Shown: positions 7,887 to 15,500 of the stretch, in pieces | Layout of the letters: each line of letters begins with the position of its first letter | Numbering within the stretch: the stretch's first letter is position 1 | Source of the DNA: an uncultured Bacteroidota bacterium | GTDB lineage: Bacteria; Bacteroidota; Bacteroidia; Chitinophagales; Saprospiraceae | Length of the DNA stretch: 44,941 nt | Direction: 5' to 3' | Assembly (NCBI GenBank): GCA_903933805.1 | Contig: CAIZLM010000019.1 | Coordinates: forward strand, 1-44,941 | The notes under the pieces: generated by a model | Seen by the model: the letters and a program-made list of their open reading frames with translations, nothing else | Told to the model about the DNA's origin: nothing | Database searches by the model: none | Made by a program: the position numbers and the translations under genes

Positions 7887-8684
7887 TTAATATTTTAAAA
7901 ATTTCTTCGTGATGGCCCCAGCAGCAGTCTGGATTTTGACTACGTAAGTACCCACCTTCAAACCTGAAACATCCAGCGTGTTGGTTGTCATAAGCGCTTT
8001 TTCCAACACCAATTTACCCGCACTAGAGTACAAAAAGAGTGTGCCTTTCATGTCACGCACCAAGTCAACGTTCAGAATATCCGATACTGCTGTGGGGAAA
8101 ACTTTCACATCACCGGAAGCGAGGGGCTCTGTGGTTGGTGATGTCTGTGTGAGCACAATTGGTTTCATGCTGATCAACACATTGTCGCCGCTATTTTGTC
8201 CGTTCCCGTTGGCACACAGCGAAACAAAGTAAAAAGTTGCCTTGTTGCCGCTGCATGTGGCGGGTGCTGTCCAGTTGAAAGTCCAAGAGGTTGTTCCGCC
8301 GCTCAAATTTTTTGGCTGTGACTGCCGGGCATACTGCCTGCTATTGAAGCTGGTAACACTGATACCCGTGGCGGTCGAAATGGCGCCGCACTTAGTGTTG
8401 ATTGAATCGAGGCACGTCATTTGGAACCCCGCACGCACAGCATTGCTGGTGTTGTGTACGGTAATGGGGTAGGATTGTCCTAACAAAGCCGTATCTGGAA
8501 TACCCGTCAGCGTTACGGTTCCGGTATAGCCGCCACCCGAGTGGCACCCCGATTTAGCACAGGTCGTTTCTCCAGGCGCGCCGGTGTTCCCTGCAGGCGG
8601 GTTGTTTGGATTCTTCATGGAGGATGTAAAAAGCGTGAAAACAATCCCCAAGGCTGTAATCACAGAAAATGTATTTAATCGCAT
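7887..8684 (-). CDS. Choice-of-anchor V domain protein with T9SS signal
   Basis: 265 residues from the ATG at 8684; the longer frame from 8753 is less likely, since MRLNTFSVITALGIVFTLFTSS looks like the true signal peptide. The mature part starts with a conserved GAPGETTCAKSGCHSGGG segment typical of choice-of-anchor V proteins (reeler-like), followed by a beta-sandwich (GYTGTVTLTGIP, FQMTCLDS, WTFNWTAPA) to about residue 185. The C-terminal 75 residues (VKVFPTAVSDILNVDL to KKFLKY) are a T9SS sorting domain. The C-x4-CH motif resembles, but is not, a standard CxxCH haem site. Function is unknown; it is probably displayed on the surface. It lies upstream of the TonB-type receptor gene on the same strand, separated by a hairpin. 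Confidence 0.8.
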   Translation of the reverse strand: MRLNTFSVITALGIVFTLFTSSMKNPNNPPAGNTGAPGETTCAKSGCHSGGGYTGTVTLTGIPDTALLGQSYPITVHNTSNAVRAGFQMTCLDSINTKCGAISTATGISVTSFNSRQYARQSQPKNLSGGTTSWTFNWTAPATCSGNKATFYFVSLCANGNGQNSGDNVLISMKPIVLTQTSPTTEPLASGDVKVFPTAVSDILNVDLVRDMKGTLFLYSSAGKLVLEKALMTTNTLDVSGLKVGTYVVKIQTAAGAITKKFLKY

Positions 8685-8760
8685 ACGTGTAAACAGAAAT
8701 TTTTTAAGTGTTAAAAATGTTAAAAAATCAGGTAGAGCGTCGTATTGCCCCAAAAACTAG

Positions 8761-8810
8761 TTTTGTTTCAAAAGAGACCACCCAACCATTTATTTAGCGT
8801 AACTGGTTAG
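8761..8810 (+). repeat. Degenerate ends of the dispersed repeat
   Basis: Bases 8761-8792 align with the right end of the dispersed repeat (TTTTGTxTCA...GACCACxC.AACCA), and 8799-8810 reads GTAACTGGTTAG, a perfect left end. The two pieces look like the end of one worn copy next to the start of another. The minus-strand stop codon of the gene ending at 8807 lies inside the second piece. Confidence 0.55.
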
Positions 8811-10096
8811 AATTTATACATTGCCTCAACGCGGCCATAAACAGCTTCCAGTGTCGGTTTGTTTTGTTTAATCGATTTAGAATAATCACCCAACACACCA
8901 AAAGCCCAAGCCGGCGTTTCAAAATGCAATCCAATACCCATTTTCCAAATATTGGAAACCCAATGTTTGGGTGTTGGAAGGGTCAGGTACTCATCCTCTT
9001 GGTGAGAGGGGCCACCATGTGGCGGATTTTTTTCAAAGCGGTAACTTACAAGTCTGGAGGGCAAATAGGACCAATTGTGAGACAGGTTGATAGACGTGCT
9101 CCACTGCCGGGCCAATGGGAGGGTGTAACTCAACCCCAAACTGTATTGGTTCAGTACTCGGTTGGAAGCAATGTTTTTCAATGGCGGATAATTGGGCCCC
9201 AATGGTGGAGGCGGGGCTACATCGGCAAAATGACGGGGAATACTGTCGGTATTTAAATCAAACTTTAAAAAATCTACAGCAGCTATTAAAGATAAATTTT
9301 TAATGACCCGATAAGAAACGCCCATGCCTTGTCCGAAAATCGCCGAAACTCCACGCTCTTTTGGCAATGCAAATCCAACGATTGCGCGTACACCCACTCG
9401 CCATGGCTTATCCACAGGCCTAACGGGCTTAACAACAGAGACAGGCGCTAGATCAATGGTTGTCAATGTTGTAGCATCCAGCTTATCAACCACGGAAGTG
9501 ACCACTGAATCGAGGTGTAATAGCGGAAGTTCCATCACAACGAGCGCTGAATCGTGTGCAGTTGCCAACACCTGTACACTTGATAAAACAGGCTCCTTAC
9601 TTTCTTGGGCCGCTTTGATCGAGTGGGGTAGAACTGCCGAAACAGTATTGGAATCTACGACTGAATACATCCTTGAATGGGCAGACAACGCTGTTTGGTA
9701 AGCGTACCTGCCCCCACGCAGCAACTGATTTTCAGCCCCTTTTTTTTCCACTTGTTGTTGGGAATAACCAGCATAATCAAGCGGCAGTTGCTGGGTCGTT
9801 GGCGGCTCGAAGGAAGCAGACTCCCTTAGTTTAGGCGTTGTTTCCAGTTGACGGTTGACAGATTTCAGCAGTTTGTTTTCCTGGATGATGTGTTGACGAT
9901 CCCATACAAGGGCAATAACACTTAGCATTGCCACAAGTCCCAACACCTTCCACAGGGTAAGGGCAGTTTGTGAGACACCGGAACCAAGTTCGTAGGCGTG
10001 TAAATTTTTATTGACTTTAAACCAACTTTGCTTCCGGCCGTCAAAAGACTGCTCTTCGTTGAGTTTTTTATTAAAAACGTCGTCAAACTGATTCAT
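8807..10096 (-). CDS. Membrane protein with barrel-like C-terminus, partner of ECF sigma factor
   Basis: 429 residues. A polar N-terminus of about 45 residues is followed by one membrane helix (residues 46-65, LWKVLGLVAMLSVIALVW), a low-complexity periplasmic linker rich in Ser, Val and Gln (66-225), and a C-terminal region (226-429) of alternating hydrophobic strands (WRVGVRAIVGFAL, SLGLSYTLPLARQWSTSINLS, MGIGLHFETPAWAFGVLG) ending in aromatic MYKF, like a small outer-membrane barrel. Its start overlaps the ECF sigma gene by four bases (ATGA), so the two are translated together. By position and topology it is probably the regulator (anti-sigma-like) of that sigma factor, although no known anti-sigma motif such as zinc-binding HxxxCxxC is present. 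Role is inferred from context. Confidence 0.6.
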   Translation of the reverse strand: MNQFDDVFNKKLNEEQSFDGRKQSWFKVNKNLHAYELGSGVSQTALTLWKVLGLVAMLSVIALVWDRQHIIQENKLLKSVNRQLETTPKLRESASFEPPTTQQLPLDYAGYSQQQVEKKGAENQLLRGGRYAYQTALSAHSRMYSVVDSNTVSAVLPHSIKAAQESKEPVLSSVQVLATAHDSALVVMELPLLHLDSVVTSVVDKLDATTLTTIDLAPVSVVKPVRPVDKPWRVGVRAIVGFALPKERGVSAIFGQGMGVSYRVIKNLSLIAAVDFLKFDLNTDSIPRHFADVAPPPPLGPNYPPLKNIASNRVLNQYSLGLSYTLPLARQWSTSINLSHNWSYLPSRLVSYRFEKNPPHGGPSHQEDEYLTLPTPKHWVSNIWKMGIGLHFETPAWAFGVLGDYSKSIKQNKPTLEAVYGRVEAMYKF

Positions 10097-10659
10097 ACAA
10101 ATTGATTTAAAGAAATTTCGTTTGAGAGTAGTTTTTTTAAATGTTGGCGAGCCCTTGAAAGATTTGACTTTGAGTTGCCAAAACTAATGTGTAAAATTTC
10201 GGCAATTTCTTCGTGGGAATAACCATCCGCAACAAAAAGACCAAAAACCGTCCTGTAGGCCGGCGGTAAGCGTTCCAACAATTGGAGAACTTGCGCAAAT
10301 GTCAGGCGCTCCAGCAGGCCATCCTCCACCACTACATCGTGTGTTTCCAGCCATTCATCGGTGGGTGGGGTATTCAAGGAAGATCGGCAACGATCAATGG
10401 CGGTATTGATAATGATCCGTCTAAACCAACCACGAAAAGCTGCCTGAACATCACCTTCTCGTGACACAAATTGGTCAATTTTCGTAAATAACTTAAAAAA
10501 AGCATCGTTGGCTACTTCTTCTGCTGCCTCGGTATTGGTCGCATAGCGGCGGGCTACATTCATGGCATAGTTGTACAAAAGGCCATGAAGCCGATATTGG
10601 CTCGCCCGCTGCTGATCTTTACAGCCTCGTAGAACAATGACAAATTCTTTTTCAGTCAT
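10093..10659 (-). CDS. ECF-type RNA polymerase sigma factor
   Basis: 188 residues. Region 2 (about 22-95) contains YNYAMNVARRY, EEVANDAFFKLFTKI and the DNA-melting/-10 segment FRGWFRRIIINTAIDRCR. Region 4 (about 125-180) contains RLPPAYRTVFGLFVADGYSHEEIAEILHIS and SNLSRARQHLKKLL, a helix-turn-helix for the -35 element. There is no region 3, which defines the ECF group. The gene is first in a two-gene unit with the membrane protein starting at 10096. Its regulon is unknown; it may answer a cell-envelope signal passed by the partner. No other anti-sigma gene is nearby. Confidence 0.92.
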   Translation of the reverse strand: MTEKEFVIVLRGCKDQQRASQYRLHGLLYNYAMNVARRYATNTEAAEEVANDAFFKLFTKIDQFVSREGDVQAAFRGWFRRIIINTAIDRCRSSLNTPPTDEWLETHDVVVEDGLLERLTFAQVLQLLERLPPAYRTVFGLFVADGYSHEEIAEILHISFGNSKSNLSRARQHLKKLLSNEISLNQFV

Positions 10660-10841
10660 GTATGAATCTCTGCGCTACAACGTATAAACATGCGCAAAAG
10701 GTTGCGTGGAATGCCCTTAATTTTATAAAAACAATGCGGTGTGCCAAAATTAATGGCATTTTATCTTAAATATTGAATCTGTTTTCAAAACAAACATCAA
10801 AAAACGCATTTTTTCGTACCCCTGCAGGGACTGAATCTTTG

Positions 10842-10849
10842 TATCTTTG
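10842..10849 (+). promoter_or_regulatory. Putative -7 box for the coiled-coil membrane protein gene
   Basis: TATCTTTG fits TAnnTTTG and lies 75 bases before the ATG at 10925. No clear TTG box was seen at the right spacing. Nothing else was recognised in the 265-base gap between the divergent sigma-factor and coiled-coil genes. Confidence 0.4.
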
Positions 10850-10924
10850 CAATGGTTTTCACCCAGCCTTTTTTTAGGTGGTGAATGCCGATATACCAAA
10901 CATTCATTTCTGATCTTCCAACTC

Positions 10925-11848
10925 ATGAGCAACAATCAAAACTCAAACGTTTATGGCATTGTCATCACCATTCTCCTTGCTCTTGCTGCGGGAATAGGAT
11001 TTTTTTTCTGGCAACAATCAAAAAGTTATTTTGCCGAAAATGAAAAAAATAAAATGGAACGTCAGATGCTAGAAGTGGAAAAAATTAGCATCGAAAGTTC
11101 CTTGGATAGTCTCTCCAATGCCTATTCAGAACTGCGTACAGAAAACGAAAGTCTTCAGGGAAGGGTGAATGCAACGGCCCAACTTATTCAGCAAAAAGAA
11201 GCCAATATCAAGAACATCAAGGAAGCCAATGCCAAAGATATCAAGGAATTGCGCGCCCAGTTGGCCGAACTAAAAAAAGCCAAAATTGAAATCGAGACCA
11301 TTGTAGCCGCTCTACGAGCCGAAAACGAAGTGCTGAAATTGGAAAACCAACGACTGACGGACGAAAACAGCCAACTTAAGGGTAGTAACACAGAACTGAC
11401 CGGCATGATGCAGGACATGGCCAAACAATTGGAAGATCAAATTAGAAAAACCCAGTCAGCAGCATTTAAAGCAACCTCCTTTTCGGTACAACTGGAACGT
11501 CGCAACGATAAACTAACCACCAGAGCCAAAAAATTGCGCGAAATTTTCGTGAGTTTTGACTTGGCAGAAGTACCAAAAACATTTCAAGGTCAACAAAAAA
11601 TATACCTGGTTATCACTGACGACAAAGGGAATCCAATCTTGAGTAATAACCCAACCAAAGCAATCGTTTACGCGCCATCCGGTTCTGTTGACATCATCGC
11701 ACAACAAATTAAAGAAACGGTACTCGACGAAACCCAGCGCCTTTCCTTTAGTCATAAATTCGATGATCGCTTGAAACCAGGTCACTATGTGGTGGCTATT
11801 TACTGCGACAAAGGCCTTTTGGGCGCATCCAGCTTCAAATTGGCCTAG
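10925..11848 (+). CDS. Membrane-anchored coiled-coil protein
   Basis: 307 residues from ATG 10925 (MSNNQNSNVY); the frame extends back to 10847 but the extra residues do not look coding, and a promoter box lies in them. One membrane helix (10-29, GIVITILLALAAGIGFFFW) is followed by a long heptad-rich coiled coil (about 35-195, many Glu/Lys/Leu, e.g. LRAENEVLKLENQRLTDEN), then a small beta-rich C-terminal domain (about 215-307; VSFDLAEVPKTFQGQQKIYL and TDDKGNPI). Proteins of this layout recur in Bacteroidota but have no assigned role. It may act in envelope organisation. It appears to be transcribed alone and ends at the hairpin at 11906. Confidence 0.7.
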   Translation: MSNNQNSNVYGIVITILLALAAGIGFFFWQQSKSYFAENEKNKMERQMLEVEKISIESSLDSLSNAYSELRTENESLQGRVNATAQLIQQKEANIKNIKEANAKDIKELRAQLAELKKAKIEIETIVAALRAENEVLKLENQRLTDENSQLKGSNTELTGMMQDMAKQLEDQIRKTQSAAFKATSFSVQLERRNDKLTTRAKKLREIFVSFDLAEVPKTFQGQQKIYLVITDDKGNPILSNNPTKAIVYAPSGSVDIIAQQIKETVLDETQRLSFSHKFDDRLKPGHYVVAIYCDKGLLGASSFKLA

Positions 11849-11905
11849 GAGCGTACACCTTGATTAAAAAAATCGACGTGTAAACGCTTCGTCCTGACAA
11901 CCAAC

Positions 11906-11945
11906 ACGCCGCCTCGATGTTTTCAGGTGGTGTAGTTTTCTTTTT
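11906..11945 (+). terminator. Probable Rho-independent terminator
   Basis: A nine-pair stem (ACGCCGCCT with AGGTGGTGT, two G-T pairs) with a ten-base loop is followed by AGTTTTCTTTTT. It lies 58 bases after the coiled-coil protein gene. Confidence 0.6.
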
Positions 11946-11963
11946 CACGTATTCAATGATCTT

Positions 11964-12368
11964 ATGCACTTATTCAAAAAGGATAGCAAACGGTACAGTA
12001 TTTTTTACTTAAAATGTCCAAGATGTCACGAGGGAGATGTTTTTGAAACGGGCAGTTGGTCGTTTGTTCGGTCGTTTGATATGCTGCAGCGCTGCCCCAA
12101 ATGTGACCTCAATTACTTTCCAGAACCAGGATATTACTACGGCGCCATGTTTATTTCTTACATCTGGACCGGCTGGTTTTGTCTGCTCTTTGTCGCGCTT
12201 TTCCATTGGTGGTTGGGCTTTAGCCAAACAGTAGCCTTCAGTTTGCTGGGCGCTTTCATCGCCTTGAATTTCGTTTATATTTTTCGCATCTCAAGAATGA
12301 TGTGGATCAACTTACATGTGCGGTATAATGTAAAAGCCATTGAAAAACACCGAGCTGTAAAGCCATAA
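11964..12368 (+). CDS. DUF983 membrane protein
   Basis: 134 residues. The N-terminus carries two zinc-ribbon half-sites, CPRC (18-21) and CPKC (44-47), followed by the family signature YFPEPGYYYGAMF and two membrane helices (about 59-80 and 88-108). The last 25 residues are basic and cytoplasmic. DUF983 proteins occur widely in Bacteroidota and alphaproteobacteria; their function is not established. It is separated from the upstream gene by a terminator and from the tamB-like gene by a repeat copy, so it may be transcribed alone. Confidence 0.88.
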   Translation: MHLFKKDSKRYSIFYLKCPRCHEGDVFETGSWSFVRSFDMLQRCPKCDLNYFPEPGYYYGAMFISYIWTGWFCLLFVALFHWWLGFSQTVAFSLLGAFIALNFVYIFRISRMMWINLHVRYNVKAIEKHRAVKP

Positions 12369-12394
12369 GTGCCCGACGGCGTTTTAAAAAAAAT

Positions 12395-12473
12395 GTAACT
12401 GGTTTGGGTATCACGCTGTCCGGCCCAACAAGATCCACTTTTTGTCTCAGACGCGACCACGCTAACCCGTTAC
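12395..12473 (+). repeat. Dispersed intergenic repeat, short form, copy C
   Basis: 79 bp, from GTAACTGGTTTGGGTATCAC to CGACCACGCTAACCCGTTAC. It lacks the internal hairpin module of the long copies but has both ends. The reverse complement of copy D (17573-17651) has the same length and differs at about 10 positions by my hand alignment. Confidence 0.85.
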
Positions 12474-12576
12474 CAAAAAAATATGTTTTTGGCTCATTGT
12501 AACGCATTTGCCGGTCAACAACATTTTTTTCCTGTTTTTTCGTTATGATGTTTTGTAATCCGAATTCATTCCTATT

Positions 12577-15500
12577 ATGTCAAAAAACCAGGAGGCACAA
12601 CACAACGTACAGGAACAACCTACAGCACCGCGCTTCCGGATGCTGGCTAAAACTTTGTTGCGACGGGTAGAAAATACCATTTTTGGCCTTATCCTGATCA
12701 TCGTATCGCTGTACTTTCTGCTTCAAATGCCTGCCGTACAAAATTGGCTGGTCGCAAAAGTTACGACCTATCTCTCCCAAGAGTGGGAAACAACCGTTGC
12801 ACTTCAACGGGTTGATCTTGAATTTTTTGACAACCTCGTTCTGGAAGGACTCTACGTGGAAGACGTAAAAGGCGATACACTTTTATACGCCGGCAAGGTG
12901 AGTGCCGGAATCAAGTCTAATTTTTTCGCATTTCTAGGCAAAGAAGTCGTTTTTAGCGATATTAACCTTTCAAATGCACGTCTCTTCATCCATAAATCTG
13001 AGGGCGAAATCAGAAATACCCTTAGTTTATTTCTTTCCAAAATCGCCGGTAACAATACCAAAAAACAAACATCAAAAAGTATCGTTTTGCGGGTTCAAAA
13101 CCTACTGCTCAACGATGTGGTGATCTTGCGGGACGTGGAAACAAACAACAAACGCAATCCAAAGGTCATCGACCGCGAAAAACACCTCTTTAAAATACCT
13201 TTCGGACAGATCAGAATCAATGCCATAGACCTTGATAATGACCTAATAGACGTTGCTTCCGTGCACCTCGATGGACTGACGGTGGACCTCGAAGAATCTG
13301 AACGTCCAGCCACTTTGAACCCACCGGTACCTACTACCCCCGTCTCTAAATCCATTCAAAAAGCGCCAACACCACCTATTGTATTTAAAATTGGTACACT
13401 AATGGTGACCAATGGCCATTTTGAGATGGATAAATACGACGCATCCCCCACCAGATCATCCTTGCTCGATGTCATGGACTATGATCATTTAAACGTTCGT
13501 AGCATTGTACTTCAAGGGGAAAACTTCTCGTTCAACGACGAATTCAACAACAACAATTTTAAACTTTCAGGTACCATCAAGCACTTGGCGGCGCAGGAAG
13601 ATTGCGGATTTTCACTTGTGCATGCCGAGGTTGGCCAATTGTCGCTGACCGATACGATGGCCAGCCTGGTTAACACAAAAATACAGACCAACAACACATC
13701 ACTCGGCGACACCATACAATTCAAATATTCGGGTTATCGCGATTTTCGAAGTTTTGAAGACAGTGTTGATATGGACATACGGCTGAACCTTGGCTCTCAA
13801 CTCCAATTGAGTGATTTGCGTTATTTTGATAAAAATATCGCAGAAAACGAATTTTTCAAAACAAATGCAACTGAAATTACCAGCGTCAAAGCACTTATAC
13901 ACGGAAAAGTAGATCGTTTGCGGGCGGATAACCTAGAACTTAGATTGGGCAATTCCACCTATATCGCCTGTGATTTCCGGGGGAATGGCCTCAACAGTCA
14001 GGGTACTCAAACACTCAATTTTGCATTTAAAGAACTGCGAACGGATGTCAATACCATTGGTCGGATTATTCCAGGATTCAAACCTCCAGATCAATTTCGC
14101 AAATTGGGCAGTATCGCCTTCAAGGGAGACTATCAACTTTTTGATGGTATTGACCATGTTTTGTATGGCGATATTTCCACCGATTTAGGTTCAGGAAGGG
14201 CCGATATGCAGCTGAATTTGAAGGCAGGCAAAGAAAAGGCTGTTTACAGTGGCGGACTTGAAATGAAACATTTTGATTTGGCCACCTGGACAGGTGATCA
14301 AAATTTTGGGAGGTCCACCTTCCGCGTAAAAATTGCAGAAAACTCTACCGGTCTTACGCTGCCAACCATCAAAGCAAAAATAACCGGTAAAATTGATACC
14401 CTTTCCTACCGTGGATACAGCTACCGGAACATTTCACTTGACGGATCTTTTAGGGAAAAAATATTTGAGGGTGTGCTCAACAGCGGTGACCCCAACGTAG
14501 ATTTCACCTTTGATGGAACCATCAACTTGAAAGAAGCAATACCACGCTTTGAATTTAGCGCAAACCTCCGGCGCCTTGACTTGGGCGTACTCAATCTCAC
14601 AGACAACGATCTGGTGTTGGCAGGAGATATTGAAAACCTTAGCCTGCAGGGAAAATCGTTGGATGAAATAACAGGATCAGCCACTTTGCGCCATTTTAAA
14701 CTGCTACAAGATCGGGAAGAGTGGCACCGCATCGACTCTTTGCAGTTTTTTTCGAGTGTCAGGGCCGACGGGTCTAGGGTTCTGGGATTCAATTCAGATA
14801 TCGCAAAATGTGCCCTTACCGGTAACTTTAACCTCAACAACCTGCCGCAACACCTGGCGTCTTTGATGCAGCAGTACTATCCTGCCTTTGCATCGCGTTT
14901 CGGTATCAAGGAAGAAACCCCAAACAACGGCACACTCAACGACAATTACGAACTGCAACTTCAAATACGGGACTCGAAGAACTTCACTAAAATTTTCTCA
15001 GATCAACTGGATACGCTTCGAAACCTGAATTTATCCGTTCGGGTCAACGCCAAAATCGGGTCATCAGACATCCTGTTGGAGGCTCCAGCGATCAAATTTG
15101 CCGGCATAACTTTTCATGACCCAAGCTTCCGGTGGAACAGTCTCCAAGACAGTGCTTGGTACAGTTTGCGACTACCAGGCACCAAGTTGTCATCGAAACA
15201 AAACTTACCCCCAATCTTGTTTTCAGGGCAGGTATTCAGCGACGAACTGCACTTTACCCTAGAGGCTTCAGAAGAGAACAGCCTGTATCTTGAAAACCTA
15301 TTTTTAAAGGGAACCCTGTCAACGGTTGATTCACTTTGGCAAGTGCGTTTTAATACCTCCAAAATCAGTATGTTTAGCCAGGAATGGCGTATTGCCGATG
15401 AAAACTACATCAGATTTGGGCCCAATTACATAGAAACCAGAGCATTTGAATTTTTCAATGGCAATCAGCGTATTTCCCTGGAAGGCGGCAACAAAGGTCG

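Noticed and set aside
12275-12507. Minus-strand open frames across repeat copy C
   Set aside because: Same reasoning; residues such as VASETK come from the repeat end and the frames overlap the DUF983 gene on the other strand.
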